This document shows, piece by piece, positions 51,092-62,124 of a stretch of DNA of 64,000 bases. Location of the stretch: positions 1-64,000 of the forward strand of contig SCUZ01000087.1 of the NCBI GenBank assembly GCA_004322535.1. Direction: 5' to 3'. The notes beneath the pieces were generated by a model. It saw only the letters and a list, made by a program, of their open reading frames with translations. It made no database searches and had not been told where the DNA came from. Every line of letters starts with the position of its first letter. Position 1 is the first letter of the stretch. The stretch is from Rugosibacter sp. (GTDB lineage Bacteria; Pseudomonadota; Gammaproteobacteria; Burkholderiales; Rhodocyclaceae). Position numbers and translations under genes: made by a program.

Positions 51092-51766
51092 ATGCGTCCG
51101 CTTTCTGCTTTGTTAATGACAACCACCTTCTTACTGGTAGCCGGTGAGGCAGCCGCGCAGGCCCGCATTTTTTGTTGTGATGACGCCAAAGGCCGCAAGG
51201 TGTGCGCGGATTTTGTTCCGCCTGAGTGTGCAAATCGCGCTTATGAAGAACGTGACGGTCAGGGCAGAATAGTCAAAAAATATAATGCGCCGCTCACCGC
51301 CGAACAGCAGGTTCGACGTATGGCGGAGCTGGCCAAAGTAGACGCAGAAAAACGCAAAGTGCTGGAAGAGCAGCGACATTCGGCTGCGTTGCTAGCGAAC
51401 TATGCAAACGAAAAGGAAATTGATTCTGCACGAGACCGTGCGTTAGCGGCGATCGAAAAGAACCTTCAGCAGTCCCGGTCAAAACTGGATGAGGCGAATA
51501 AAGCGAAGAAAAAGCTGGATGGCGAAAAGGCTTCCTATAAAAATAAACCCTTGCCAGCACAGACCAAATCCTTGATTCGGGATAACGAAAGTGAGCTACG
51601 TGCACAGCAGGCAGCGATAGAGGCGCAAACAAAAGAGATGGACGATGTTCGCGCACGCTTCGCTGCAGAAAAGCAGCAGTATCTGGCATTGACTGGCAAA
51701 AAGCCAGAGACCGCTGCTACCGATGCGCCAGCAGCAGTGCCAGGTGAGGCCCCGGTAAAAAAGTAA
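51092..51766 (+). CDS. Exported coiled-coil protein, DUF4124-like start
   Basis: 224 residues. Signal peptide 1-23 ending in AAA/QA. A short cysteine-containing segment follows (RIFCCDDAKGRKVCADFVPPEC), resembling the DUF4124 region in which a small domain precedes a coiled coil. Residues about 70-205 are highly charged and helical with coiled-coil pattern. The tail is proline/alanine-rich. Two pairs of cysteines could form disulfides in the periplasm. Function unknown. AAGGAGA precedes the ATG; the gene follows pyrE by 21 bases. Confidence 0.8.
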   Translation: MRPLSALLMTTTFLLVAGEAAAQARIFCCDDAKGRKVCADFVPPECANRAYEERDGQGRIVKKYNAPLTAEQQVRRMAELAKVDAEKRKVLEEQRHSAALLANYANEKEIDSARDRALAAIEKNLQQSRSKLDEANKAKKKLDGEKASYKNKPLPAQTKSLIRDNESELRAQQAAIEAQTKEMDDVRARFAAEKQQYLALTGKKPETAATDAPAAVPGEAPVKK

Positions 51767-51794
51767 TTACCGTGCAATCAGCATGCAGTAATTA
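51764..51794. terminator. Hairpin overlapping two convergent stop codons
   Basis: Outer arms TAATTAC (51764-51770) and GTAATTA (51788-51794) and inner arms CGTGC and GCATG form an interrupted stem that overlaps the ends of both the coiled-coil gene and gatB. No T-run; weak terminator candidate. Confidence 0.35.
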
Positions 51795-53282
51795 AGCCTC
51801 GAGTTTTTTGCGCAGCAAGTCATTGACTTGCTGCGGGTCGGCTTTACCTTTGGTTGCTTTCATCACTTGGCCGACTAGCGCATTGAAGGCTTTATCTTTG
51901 CCAGCGCGAAATTCTTCAACGGATTTTGCGTTGGCAGCAAGCACCTGATCAATCACTGACTCAATAGCGCCGCTATCAGTGACTTGCGTTAAGCCACGCG
52001 CAGCGATGACGGCGTCGGCATCCTTTCCCTCACCTACCCATAAGGCATCGAATACTTCGCGCGCCATTTTGTTTGAGAGCGTGTTGTCGGTAATGCGGCG
52101 AATGATGCCGGCGAGTAAAGTCGGCGCTAGTGGTACGGTGTGCCCGGCAGTCATTTCCATGCCGTCCTTGTTCAGGCGCCCCGCTACTTCGCCCATCACC
52201 CAGTTAGCGCAAAGCTTGGCGTTTTCGCGTCCGGCAGCGGTGAGCGTTTCCTCGAAATAATCTGCCATCTCGCGCGACGCGGACAGCGTGGCGGCGTCAT
52301 AAGCAGACAGCCCATAGTCCGACTCAAAACGCGCTTTCATCGCCCCCGGCAATTCTGGCAAAGACGCTTTGACTTTAGCAATCCAGGCGGGTGTAATTTC
52401 CAGCGGCAACAAATCGGGATCAGGGAAATAACGGTAATCGTGGGCGTCTTCCTTGCTGCGCATGGCGCGCGTCTCGCCGGTGTCCGAGTTGAATAACACC
52501 GTGGCTTGTTGAATGGCACGGCCTTCTTCAATTTCGTTGATCTGCCACTGGACTTCAAAATCTATCGCCTGTTGCATGAAGCGGAAGGAATTGAGATTCT
52601 TGATCTCGCGCCGCGTACCAAATTCTTTTTGCCCGAGTGGACGAACAGAAACGTTCGCGTCACAGCGGAACGAGCCTTCTTGCATGTTGCCGTCGCAAAT
52701 GCCGATCCACTGCACCAGCGCATGCAAGGCCTTGGCATAAGCGACCGCCTCATTCGAGGAGCGCATGTCGGGTTCGGAAACGATTTCCAAGAGCGGTATG
52801 CCGGCGCGATTCAAATCAATGCCGGTCTTGCCATGAAAATCTTCATGCAGGGATTTGCCCGCGTCTTCTTCCAGATGCGCGCGCGTGAGGTTAATAAACT
52901 TCTCTATCGCCGTATTGCCAGCGCCAGCGCGGTGCGTTCCTTCGGAAACTTTTATGCTCAGGCCGCCACCTGACACCACCGGTGTTTCAAACTGGCTGAT
53001 CTGATAGCCTTTGGGCAGATCAGGATAGAAATAATTCTTGCGCGCGAAAATGGAGCGTGGCGCAATTTTCCCGCCCACAGCAAGACCCAGCTTGATGGCG
53101 CAGACCACCGCTTCACGGTTTAGCACAGGCAGCATGCCGGGCAAGGCGATGTCCACCGCGTTGGCCTGTGCGTTGGGCGGTGCGCCAAACGCAACACTAC
53201 TGCCGGAAAAAATTTTCGATTGGGTTTTAAGCTGGGTGTGCGTTTCCAAGCCGATAACGACTTCCCATTTCGTTGCACTCAT
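51792..53282 (-). CDS. gatB: Asp/Glu-tRNA amidotransferase subunit B
   Basis: 496 residues of the tRNA-binding kinase subunit that activates Glu/Asp on mischarged tRNA. Family motifs: [74 protein letters not shown] and the C-terminal YqeY-like tail ending VNDLLRKKL. Its start overlaps gatA by 4 bases. Contains a 26-bp repeat at 52115-52140 (peptide TVPLAPTL). Confidence 0.97.
   Translation of the reverse strand: MSATKWEVVIGLETHTQLKTQSKIFSGSSVAFGAPPNAQANAVDIALPGMLPVLNREAVVCAIKLGLAVGGKIAPRSIFARKNYFYPDLPKGYQISQFETPVVSGGGLSIKVSEGTHRAGAGNTAIEKFINLTRAHLEEDAGKSLHEDFHGKTGIDLNRAGIPLLEIVSEPDMRSSNEAVAYAKALHALVQWIGICDGNMQEGSFRCDANVSVRPLGQKEFGTRREIKNLNSFRFMQQAIDFEVQWQINEIEEGRAIQQATVLFNSDTGETRAMRSKEDAHDYRYFPDPDLLPLEITPAWIAKVKASLPELPGAMKARFESDYGLSAYDAATLSASREMADYFEETLTAAGRENAKLCANWVMGEVAGRLNKDGMEMTAGHTVPLAPTLLAGIIRRITDNTLSNKMAREVFDALWVGEGKDADAVIAARGLTQVTDSGAIESVIDQVLAANAKSVEEFRAGKDKAFNALVGQVMKATKGKADPQQVNDLLRKKLEA
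52115..52140 (-). repeat. 26-bp dispersed motif (gatB)
   Basis: Complement orientation: GTAAAGTCGGCGCTAG then TGGTACGGTG; encodes TVPLAPTL. Confidence 0.75.
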
Positions 53283-54751
53283 GCCAAGCCCTCCGGCATG
53301 CGGCTATGCCAATCCGTGACTTGCTGGTATTGATGGGCGGCATTGAGCATTTTGGTTTCGTCAAACCAGCGGCCGATGATTTGCAGTCCGACGGGCATGT
53401 TGTTATTGCCAAAACCACAGGGTAGCGACATGCCCGGCAGCCCGGCGAGGTTGGTCGAAATAGTGTAAATATCGGAAAGATACATTTGCACCGGATCGGC
53501 ATTTTTCGCGCCGAAAGCGAAAGCCACCGAGGGCGATGTGGGGCCCATGATGACATCACACTGTTTGAAAGCCTCGGTAAAGTCGGCGGCGATGAGACGG
53601 CGAATCTTCTGCGCTTGCAGGTAATACGCGTCGTAATAGCCGTGCGATAGCACATAGGTGCCGATCAGGATGCGGCGTTTCACCTCGGCGCCAAAGCCCT
53701 GCGCCCGTGTTTTGGAATACATGTCGGCCAGATCGCCATAGTCCGGTGCACGATAGCCATAACGCACGCCGTCAAAGCGGGAGAGATTCGAGCTGGCCTC
53801 GGCAGGGGCGATGACGTAATAAGCCGGGACGGATAATTCCGAATTGGGCAGGCTGACTGCAACGGTTGTTGCGCCAAGCTTGCGATATTCATCCAGTGCC
53901 GCTTCGACGACCGCACGCACATCATTATCCATGCCCGCGCCAAAAAACTCTTTCGGCAAGCCAATTTTCAAACCGGTCAGCGGCTGATTTAGATCGCGGC
54001 TGTAATCTTCGGCGGGGCGCTCCAATGAGGTGGAATCGCGCGTGTCGAACCCAGCCATTGCGGTGAGCAGCAGCGCACAGTCTTCGGCGCTCTTGGCCAT
54101 TGGCCCGGCTTGATCGAGACTGGAGGCGAAGGCAATCATGCCATAGCGCGACACCACGCCATAGGTGGGTTTTAAGCCCGTCAGCCCGCATAGGGCCGCC
54201 GGTTGGCGAATCGAGCCGCCCGTATCAGTGCCAGTAGCGGCGGGTGCCAGCCGCGCGGCAATCGCAGCGGCCGAACCACCCGATGAGCCACCCGGTACGC
54301 GCGATACATCCCACGGGTTTTTGACCGCACCGAAGAATGAGGTTTCGTTCGATGAGCCCATGGCGAATTCGTCCATGTTGAGCTTGCCCAGCGTGACCAT
54401 GCCGGCAGCGGCAAAGCGTTCGACCACATGCGCGTCATACGGCGAGATGAAATTGGCCAGCATCTTCGAGCCGCAGGTCGTGCGCCAGCCCTGCGTGCAA
54501 AAAATGTCCTTGTGCGCGAGTGGAATGCCATGCAAAGATGATGCTGCCGCCGCGTCATCAGCGCCGACTTTTCGCATCTCATCTGCGCACCGTGCCTGCG
54601 CTAGCGTCTTGTCGCGGTCGGTGGTGATAAACGCATTCAGCGTCGGGTTCATGCGTTCGATGCGGTTAAGAAACAGCGTGGCAAGTTCAACCGCGGAAAT
54701 CTTCCTCTGCGCCAGTGCGGCAGACAATTCTTTCAGGCTGGCGTTGATCAT
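53279..54751 (-). CDS. gatA: Asp/Glu-tRNA amidotransferase subunit A
   Basis: 490-residue amidase subunit that releases ammonia from glutamine. The catalytic triad is K81 in PLAHKD, S156 in GGSSGGS and the nucleophile S180 in GTDTGGSIR. Starts overlapping the gatC stop by 4 bases and ends overlapping gatB, so gatCAB are tightly coupled. Two copies of the 26-bp repeat lie in the gene, in opposite orientation (53577-53602 and 54548-54573); the second falls in the variable stretch just before PLAHKD. Confidence 0.97.
   Translation of the reverse strand: MINASLKELSAALAQRKISAVELATLFLNRIERMNPTLNAFITTDRDKTLAQARCADEMRKVGADDAAAASSLHGIPLAHKDIFCTQGWRTTCGSKMLANFISPYDAHVVERFAAAGMVTLGKLNMDEFAMGSSNETSFFGAVKNPWDVSRVPGGSSGGSAAAIAARLAPAATGTDTGGSIRQPAALCGLTGLKPTYGVVSRYGMIAFASSLDQAGPMAKSAEDCALLLTAMAGFDTRDSTSLERPAEDYSRDLNQPLTGLKIGLPKEFFGAGMDNDVRAVVEAALDEYRKLGATTVAVSLPNSELSVPAYYVIAPAEASSNLSRFDGVRYGYRAPDYGDLADMYSKTRAQGFGAEVKRRILIGTYVLSHGYYDAYYLQAQKIRRLIAADFTEAFKQCDVIMGPTSPSVAFAFGAKNADPVQMYLSDIYTISTNLAGLPGMSLPCGFGNNNMPVGLQIIGRWFDETKMLNAAHQYQQVTDWHSRMPEGLA
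53577..53602 (-). repeat. 26-bp dispersed motif (gatA, copy 1)
   Basis: Complement orientation: GTAAAGTCGGCGGCGA then TGAGACGGCG; encodes RRLIAADF. Confidence 0.6.
54548..54573 (+). repeat. 26-bp dispersed motif (gatA, copy 2)
   Basis: CGCCGCGTCATC then AGCGCCGACTTTTC, complete right half; encodes RKVGADDAA on the minus strand. Confidence 0.8.
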
Positions 54752-55035
54752 TCAATGACTTTCGGGACTAAATAAAGGCCGCCTTCAACTTCTGGCGCTA
54801 TTGCCTGAAAATCAGCACGGCGATCTGTTTCGGTTATGAAGTCAGGGCGCAGGCGTTGCACTACGTCCACGGCATGCGCCATCGGCTCGATGCCCGTGGT
54901 ATCCACGGCCTGCAAGCGCGCAATAAAGCCGAGAATATCGTTTAGCTGATCCTGCGTGGCGGCGGATTCAGCCGCAGAAAGCTCAATTCGGGCGAGTCGT
55001 GCGATACGGCCGACACCTTCTTGATTCAATGACAT
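54748..55035 (-). CDS. gatC: Asp/Glu-tRNA amidotransferase subunit C
   Basis: 95-residue belt subunit that wraps around and stabilises GatA/GatB. Signatures: [40 protein letters not shown] and the C-terminal [10 protein letters not shown]. First gene of gatCAB, divergent from mreB; the 146-base gap should hold both promoters. Confidence 0.95.
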   Translation of the reverse strand: MSLNQEGVGRIARLARIELSAAESAATQDQLNDILGFIARLQAVDTTGIEPMAHAVDVVQRLRPDFITETDRRADFQAIAPEVEGGLYLVPKVIE

Positions 55036-55115
55036 AATGGCGATAGTTAAGATTTAAATTTAAGAATTGAGCAGGGTCATTCAGTTAAGCCCGGCGTCAA
55101 GTTAAGGTATTATAA

Positions 55116-56225
<1,110 letters not shown>

Positions 56226-56252
56226 GTCGCTTTCCGTATAGCTTGTTTCATG

Positions 56253-56270
56253 GTGCACCACTTGGTGCAC
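56253..56270 (+). terminator. Hairpin in mreB-mreC gap
   Basis: Perfect 7-bp arms GTGCACC (56253-56259) and GGTGCAC (56264-56270) with an ACTT loop, about 30 bases after the mreB stop. It lacks a clean T-run. It may reduce read-through so that MreB is made in excess over MreC, or protect the mreB mRNA end; both are inferences. Confidence 0.45.
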
Positions 56271-56304
56271 TCGATTATTTATTTCCGGGAACACCACCTG
56301 CCTG

Positions 56305-57213
56305 ATGTCCGCAATTGGCCACGAGCCGCCACCATTTTTCAATAGGGGTCCGGCACCGCTTGTGCGGCTATTGTTTTTCGTCGCGGCGTCTATCGCTCTT
56401 ATGGTGGCGGATTTGCGCTTTCACACGCTGGAATGGACACGCCTCACCGTAGCAACCCTAGTCTGGCCGATTCAACGTACGGCCTGGTTGCCCATTCAAG
56501 CAGCAGATAATATCGGGCACTACTTTATTCGGCAGTCCGATCTGCAAGCAGAAAATGAGTCTTTGCAGCGGCAACGCATGAAGGCCGCCAAGCTACTGCT
56601 GCGACAGCGGCATCTGGAAGACGAAAATCAGCGTTTGCGGGTTTTGCTCGATATGAAAATGCGCCAATCGATAAATGGACAGATTGCCGAGATTATTTAT
56701 GCCGCACGTGACCCGTTTTCGCGCCATGTCATTATCGACAAAGGGTTGCAGCAAGGCATACAAGCAGGCCAGGTTATCGTGGATGAGCATGGCGTCATGG
56801 GGCAAGTGATACGTAGCTTTGCGCGCACGGCAGAAGTGTCATTATTGACGGATAAACAACAGGCCATCCCTGTCCAGGTGCAGCGCAATGGTTTGCGATC
56901 AGTACTCTTCGGTGCGGGGAACGGTCGCCTGGAACTCCGGTTTTTGAGTACCGATGCCGATGTTCAGGTGGGTGATATTTTGGTGACATCAGGCCTTGAT
57001 GGTATTTATCTCGCAGGGTTGCCTGTGGCGAAAGTGATCAAGATTGATCACGACAATACCTATGTTTTCGCCCATATTACCTGTGATCCGGTGGCGGGAA
57101 TTGAGCATCACGGCCTGGTGCTGGTGCTTGATTCGCGTACACCGCTGGCGTTGCCGCCGATCGAAGACCTCTCGCCTGAAAAATCGAAACATGGCAGAAA
57201 GGAGAAAAGATGA
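56305..57213 (+). CDS. mreC: Cell shape-determining protein MreC
   Basis: 302 residues. One transmembrane helix near residues 20-40 (LVRLLFFVAASIALMVADLRF), a coiled coil (about 75-115, QSDLQAENESLQRQRMKAAKLLLRQRHLEDENQRLRVLL), and a periplasmic beta-domain with VIIDKGLQQGIQAGQVIVDEHGVMGQV and GDILVTSGLDGIYLAGLPVAKV. It links MreB to the PBP2/RodA synthase. Stop overlaps the mreD start by 4 bases. Confidence 0.96.
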   Translation: MSAIGHEPPPFFNRGPAPLVRLLFFVAASIALMVADLRFHTLEWTRLTVATLVWPIQRTAWLPIQAADNIGHYFIRQSDLQAENESLQRQRMKAAKLLLRQRHLEDENQRLRVLLDMKMRQSINGQIAEIIYAARDPFSRHVIIDKGLQQGIQAGQVIVDEHGVMGQVIRSFARTAEVSLLTDKQQAIPVQVQRNGLRSVLFGAGNGRLELRFLSTDADVQVGDILVTSGLDGIYLAGLPVAKVIKIDHDNTYVFAHITCDPVAGIEHHGLVLVLDSRTPLALPPIEDLSPEKSKHGRKEKR

Positions 57214-57734
57214 TGGAGTCACCGCATTCCATGCGCCGCATCCTTTTGCCCGCCAAAAACTGGTTTATTGTGATGACCTTATGTGCGGCTTTGCTGCTGA
57301 ACATGGTTCCTTTCGGCTATTTTCTGGGCATTCCTGATTGGATCGCCCTGGTGCTGGTTTTTTGGTGTTTGCATCAGCCTTTGAAGGTGGGCATGAGTGC
57401 AGGATTCATTCTTGGGTTGCTGATGGATGTAGTCGATGCGAGCGTGATGGGTCAACATGCCTTGGCGTATGTGTTTCTCGCCTATGCGGCGGCTGCGTTA
57501 TCGCGGCGTGTGTTGTGGTTTCCGTTGTGGCAACAGGCATTGCATGTTCTATTGCTCTTCTTGGGTGGGCAACTTATCATGTTGTTCGCCCGGATGTTCA
57601 GTGGCGCTGATTTTCCTGGGCTTAGTTGGTTTTTTTCCAGCTTCACGGGCGCGCTGCTTTGGTATCCGCTGACTTACTTATTACTTGCACCCCAGTTTCA
57701 GCCACAAGAAAAAGATTTTCATCGGCCAATTTAA
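57210..57734 (+). CDS. mreD: Rod-shape determining membrane protein MreD
   Basis: 174-residue membrane protein with five to six hydrophobic segments and little soluble sequence. Characteristic: NMVPFGYFLGIPDWIALVLVFWCLHQPLKVGMSAGFILGLLMDV. AAGGAG lies before the ATG. Works with MreC in the elongasome. Confidence 0.94.
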   Translation: MMESPHSMRRILLPAKNWFIVMTLCAALLLNMVPFGYFLGIPDWIALVLVFWCLHQPLKVGMSAGFILGLLMDVVDASVMGQHALAYVFLAYAAAALSRRVLWFPLWQQALHVLLLFLGGQLIMLFARMFSGADFPGLSWFFSSFTGALLWYPLTYLLLAPQFQPQEKDFHRPI

Positions 57735-57740
57735 TTTGCG

Positions 57741-59633
57741 ATGAAAATTACTCACGATGACAATGCGCTAGGTAAATTTCATTCGCGTCTGGCAGTCGCT
57801 GGTGGTTTTGTCTTGCTCTGTTTTGTTTTGCTTGTGTTGCGCTTTGCTTGGCTGCAAATTATTCAATATGGGTATTACCAAACGCGGGCAGAAGACAACC
57901 GTATTTCTTTGGTGCCTATTACGCCCAGCCGTGGCTTGATCGTTGATCGCAATAATCTGCAACTGGCAAACAACTATTCGGCGTACACGCTGGAAATTAC
58001 ACCTGCCCAGATTGATCATCTTGAGCGCACGATTGATGACTTGGCCACTGTGATCGATATTCAGCCTAAAGATCGAAAGCGATTTAAGAAATTGCTGGAA
58101 GAGAGCAAGAATTTTGAGTCTTTGCCCATTCGTTCGCGTTTGACGGATGAAGAGGTTGCAAAATTTGTTGCCCAACGCTATCGGTTTCCCGGTGTGGATG
58201 TCAAAGCGCGGCTATTTCGCCATTATCCTAAAGGGGCTTTTGCTTCTAGTACGCTGGGCTACATCGGGCGCATTACGGATCGTGATCTGGATAAAATTGA
58301 AGCCATTGATCAAGAAGCAAATTACCGGGGCACTGACCACTTCGGCAAAACCGGGCTGGAGCAGCATTATGAATTCGAGCTGCATGGTACAACCGGTTTT
58401 GAGCAAGTAGAAGTGGATGCGGGCGGCCGCGCGGTGCGTACGCTGGCGCGGACAGCGCCTGTGCCAGGGAACAATTTGACCCTCACGCTGGATGCGGAAT
58501 TGCAGAGTATTGCAGAGCAAGCTTTTGGTGATAGAAAAGGTGCACTGGTGGCGATAGAACCTTCAACCGGTGGTGTTCTCGCGCTGGTTTCTATGCCCAA
58601 TTACGATCCGAATTTGTTTGTCGACGGTATAGATACGCAAAGCTGGAAGGTGCTGAATGAGTCAGCGGATAAACCCATGGTGAACCGGGCACTTAATGGG
58701 GCATATCCCCCCGGATCAACCTTTAAACCTTTCATGGCGTTGGCTGCACTCGCGTATGGCAAGCGTACGCCACATCAAACCATTTTTGATCCGGGCTTCT
58801 ACACATTTGGCAACCATACGTTTCGGGATGACAAAAAAGGTGGTCATGGCACGGTAGATATGTATAAGTCCATTGTCGAATCGTGCGATACCTATTACTA
58901 CATGCTGGCCAATGACTTGGGTATCGATAATATTGCGCGGTTTATGGCTGAATTCGGATTCGGAAATTTCACCGGTATTGATATCGAAGGAGAATCAAAA
59001 GGCATTTTGCCCTCGACCGATTGGAAGAGAAAACGTTTCAAAAGTCCCGCACAACAGAAATGGTATGCCGGTGAAACCATCTCTGTCGGCATCGGCCAAG
59101 GCTATAACGCTTACACACCTATCCAGCTTGCGCAAGCGGTGGCGACATTGGCACACAATGGCACTATGTTTCGCCCGCATCTGGTCAAATTTATTACTGA
59201 TAGCCGCACGGGTGTGCGTAAGTTGATCGAACCGCAACCATTGAAAAAAATCGATTTGAACCCTGAGCATATCGAAGTGATCAAGCAGGCAATGATCGGT
59301 GTCAATAAGGAAGGTACTGGTGCACGTGCGTTTGCGGGTGCGGAATATGTGTCTGCGGGCAAGACCGGTACGGCTCAGGTTTTCTCGCTCAAAGGCGCAG
59401 ACTACAAACATCATTCCATCAAGCAGGAGTTGCGCGATCATGCTTTGTTCATCGCTTTTGCGCCAGCGAATGCGCCAAAAATTGCGCTGGCTGTGCTGGT
59501 CGAAAATGGGGGCTTTGGCGCCCAGGCTGCTGCACCTATTGCGCGGCAGATATTTGATTACTATCTTTTAGGCAAACGGCCAAAAGCGCCTGCGGCTGTT
59601 GATGAAGCCGCAGTCGAGAGAGACGACGAATGA
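57741..59633 (+). CDS. mrdA: Penicillin-binding protein 2 (elongasome transpeptidase)
   Basis: 630 residues. N-terminal transmembrane anchor (GGFVLLCFVLLVLRFAWLQII), dimerisation/pedestal domain, and the transpeptidase domain with the catalytic serine in NGAYPPGSTFKPFMA (SxxK: STFK), SxN as SCD in VESCDTYYYML, and KTG in SAGKTGTAQ. It cross-links peptidoglycan during side-wall growth with RodA, encoded next. Confidence 0.97.
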   Translation: MKITHDDNALGKFHSRLAVAGGFVLLCFVLLVLRFAWLQIIQYGYYQTRAEDNRISLVPITPSRGLIVDRNNLQLANNYSAYTLEITPAQIDHLERTIDDLATVIDIQPKDRKRFKKLLEESKNFESLPIRSRLTDEEVAKFVAQRYRFPGVDVKARLFRHYPKGAFASSTLGYIGRITDRDLDKIEAIDQEANYRGTDHFGKTGLEQHYEFELHGTTGFEQVEVDAGGRAVRTLARTAPVPGNNLTLTLDAELQSIAEQAFGDRKGALVAIEPSTGGVLALVSMPNYDPNLFVDGIDTQSWKVLNESADKPMVNRALNGAYPPGSTFKPFMALAALAYGKRTPHQTIFDPGFYTFGNHTFRDDKKGGHGTVDMYKSIVESCDTYYYMLANDLGIDNIARFMAEFGFGNFTGIDIEGESKGILPSTDWKRKRFKSPAQQKWYAGETISVGIGQGYNAYTPIQLAQAVATLAHNGTMFRPHLVKFITDSRTGVRKLIEPQPLKKIDLNPEHIEVIKQAMIGVNKEGTGARAFAGAEYVSAGKTGTAQVFSLKGADYKHHSIKQELRDHALFIAFAPANAPKIALAVLVENGGFGAQAAAPIARQIFDYYLLGKRPKAPAAVDEAAVERDDE

Positions 59634-60736
59634 AGCGAGCCTTTCCTCTTGTTGTACGTGCTTGGTGGCAACGATTGATCTCCCCGCTGGATTTACCGCT
59701 GCTAGGCATCTGCGGATTGCTTTTGTTACTCGCGGTAGGCGTTATGGGGAGTGCCTCGCCCGAACGCATCGGCTCGCAATTGACAAATATGGCGCTGGCA
59801 TTGGTCATCATGCGAGTGGTGGCTGGGCTATCGCCCCAACGATTAGCCAGCGTGGCGGTGCCGGTTTATCTAGTTGGCATTGGTTTGCTGATTGGTGTGG
59901 CCTTGTTCGGTGACATCTCCAAAGGTGCCCGGCGCTGGCTGAATTTAGGGTTCATGCGCGTGCAACCGTCCGAAATCATGAAAATTGCCATGCCTCTGTT
60001 ACTCGCCTGGTTTTTTCATCAGCGCACAACGCGTCTACGGCTGGTTGATTTCTTTATTGCGGCTCTGCTGCTGCTGGTGCCTGTGGGCTTGATTATGCGG
60101 CAGCCGGATTTGGGCACGGCTTTGTTGGTTTTGGCGGCCGGGTTTTATGTGATTTTCTTTGCTGGTCTGTCATGGAAAATTCTTGCGGGCATGGCGCTTA
60201 CCGCGCTGGCCGCAGCACCTGTGGCCTGGAGTTTTTTGCATGACTATCAACGCAATCGCATCTTGACACTGCTCGATCCAGAAAAAGATCCGCTCGGCAA
60301 GGGTTTCCACATTATTCAATCCACTATCGCAATCGGCTCGGGGGGCATATTCGGCAAGGGTTGGCGAGAAGGAACGCAAGCGCAGCTTGAATTCATACCC
60401 GAGCACCATACGGATTTTATCTTCGCTGTTTTTGCCGAAGAATTTGGCCTCGTGGGGAATGTTGTGCTCCTGACTCTGTACGGCATGTTGATTGGCCGCG
60501 GGTTCGTGATCGCGGCGCAAGCGACATCGCTTTTTGGCCGTTTGCTGGCTGGGTCGATCACGATGATTTTTTTCACTTATGCGTTTGTTAATATCGGCAT
60601 GGTATCCGGCCTTTTGCCGGTGGTTGGTGTGCCGCTGCCGCTAGTGAGTTACGGTGGCACTTCGTTGGTGACACTATTTATTGGTATTGGTATGTTGATG
60701 TCAATCCATAAAAGCCGCATGCTGGTACAAAAATGA
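59630..60736 (+). CDS. mrdB: Peptidoglycan glycosyltransferase RodA
   Basis: 368-residue SEDS-family polymerase with about ten transmembrane segments. Landmarks: RRWLNLGFMRVQPSEIMKIAMPLLLAWFF, LIMRQPDLGTALL and GMVSGLLPVVGVPLPLVSYGGTSLV. Overlaps the mrdA stop by 4 bases and the rlpA start by 4 bases. It elongates glycan strands using lipid II. Confidence 0.97.
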   Translation: MKRAFPLVVRAWWQRLISPLDLPLLGICGLLLLLAVGVMGSASPERIGSQLTNMALALVIMRVVAGLSPQRLASVAVPVYLVGIGLLIGVALFGDISKGARRWLNLGFMRVQPSEIMKIAMPLLLAWFFHQRTTRLRLVDFFIAALLLLVPVGLIMRQPDLGTALLVLAAGFYVIFFAGLSWKILAGMALTALAAAPVAWSFLHDYQRNRILTLLDPEKDPLGKGFHIIQSTIAIGSGGIFGKGWREGTQAQLEFIPEHHTDFIFAVFAEEFGLVGNVVLLTLYGMLIGRGFVIAAQATSLFGRLLAGSITMIFFTYAFVNIGMVSGLLPVVGVPLPLVSYGGTSLVTLFIGIGMLMSIHKSRMLVQK

Positions 60737-61698
60737 AACGAATATTTTTTCTCGCGCCGTGGCCATTGTTTCTCGCCGCTTGTGGTTCGCAACCTCCCAG
60801 GCCTGTGATTGATCACAGTGCAAACAAGGTTCCCGCCGTCCGGGAAGGGGACTCGCTTCGCGGCGTATTGCCAGCGCCGACTTTTAAAATCAGGGCTCCA
60901 GAAGAGCCGCCTGGCGATGGGTCCAAGAGGCCTGGCGGCTATTACAAAGATGATGGTCCGGGTGATAGCCCACCCGAAAATATTGATGCCATACCTGATG
61001 CCGTACCGCGTGATGAACCCCTGAACCGCTTTGCCAATAACAAATATTCTGTATTCGGCAAAGACTATGTGCCGCTTGATGGACGCACTCCCTACAAAGA
61101 AACGGGTATCGCGAGTTGGTATGGCCGTAAATTTCATGGCCAGAAAACTTCTAGCGGCGAGATTTACGATATGTATGGCATGACAGCCGCACACCCCACG
61201 TTGCCGATTCCTTCGTATGTGCGAGTGACAAATCAACGCAATGGAAAATCCGTGGTTCTGCGCGTCAATGATCGTGGTCCGTTCCACACGGACCGCGTGA
61301 TTGATCTTTCTTGGGTGGCAGCATACAAGCTAGGCTACCTTAAACAAGGCAGCACGCAGGTTGAGGTGGAAAGCATTTTGTCTGGCAGTCGGTCAAGCAC
61401 GCAGCCGATAATTCTTGGTGGATCGTCGAATGCCGTATCCACGTCGCTACCCGAAGTGAGTCGACTGCAAGGACATTTCATTCAAGTCGGTGCCTTTGGC
61501 AATCGTGATAACGCTGAAGCGCTACGGGTTAGATTGGCAAGAGAATTAGGCTCGCTAGGGGATAAGCTAGTAATTGACAGCACCGGTAGTTCTTTTCGTG
61601 TGCAGTTAGGACCGTGGGCGGATTCTGCTGCTGCAGAACAAGCGAGAAATCAAGTGCGCGAGAGCTTCGGCTTGACCGCGATTATTGTCCAGCGGTAG
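60733..61698 (+). CDS. rlpA: Septal ring lytic transglycosylase RlpA
   Basis: 321-residue lipoprotein: signal MKRIFFLAPWPLFLAAC with lipobox LAAC (C17). A double-psi beta-barrel RlpA domain (about 120-210) contains GIASWYGRKFHGQKTSSGEIYD and VRVNDRGPFHTDRVIDLSW with the catalytic aspartate. A C-terminal SPOR domain (FIQVGAFGNRDNAEALRVRLARE...VQLGPW) binds denuded glycans at the septum. The linker after the lipobox has a 26-bp repeat (peptide VLPAPTFK). Confidence 0.95.
   Translation: MKRIFFLAPWPLFLAACGSQPPRPVIDHSANKVPAVREGDSLRGVLPAPTFKIRAPEEPPGDGSKRPGGYYKDDGPGDSPPENIDAIPDAVPRDEPLNRFANNKYSVFGKDYVPLDGRTPYKETGIASWYGRKFHGQKTSSGEIYDMYGMTAAHPTLPIPSYVRVTNQRNGKSVVLRVNDRGPFHTDRVIDLSWVAAYKLGYLKQGSTQVEVESILSGSRSSTQPIILGGSSNAVSTSLPEVSRLQGHFIQVGAFGNRDNAEALRVRLARELGSLGDKLVIDSTGSSFRVQLGPWADSAAAEQARNQVRESFGLTAIIVQR
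60861..60886 (+). repeat. 26-bp dispersed motif (rlpA)
   Basis: CGGCGTATTGCC then AGCGCCGACTTTTA; encodes GVLPAPTFK in the RlpA linker. Confidence 0.8.
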
Positions 61699-62124
61699 CG
61701 CAAGAAAAATCCATGAGCATTAAAAATATTGCTTTGCAGCATACTGAAAAGCCTGATATTTTTTCGTGAATTTGTAAAAAAACCGGGCGCAAGGCCTTGT
61801 CTTAAGGCGCTTGATCATGTTAACCTGCAGCCAGTCTTCTACAAGTGTATGGAGTAAGTTGTGTCGCAGCGGCAATGGCGGGTAGTTTTTTATTAGCGTT
61901 TTTGCGTTGTGCTGCGAATGCCAAAGAATTTATAAGGATGTAAAAAAAATATAAACCAAAACCAGGGGGAGTAGTTTGCCGTTCCTTGACTCTGATCTGA
62001 TATGAGAACCGCTTATTCAGTGTTCGCTTACCATCCGAATTAGTGTGGCCGCGAGTAGATTTCTTCGTGAGTTGCCTGAGTCGATTTTTTTATCTGAATC
62101 ATTTATCAACCAAACAAACCGTCT
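61699..62124. other. Long gap before the YCF48/MMPL genes
   Basis: 426 bases without a gene I can support. Short T- and A-runs and a CAAGGCCTTG palindrome occur after rlpA, but no clear intrinsic terminator. The last ~120 bases before 62125 probably contain the promoter and leader of the lipoprotein gene. No tRNA or small RNA is recognisable by eye. Confidence 0.6.
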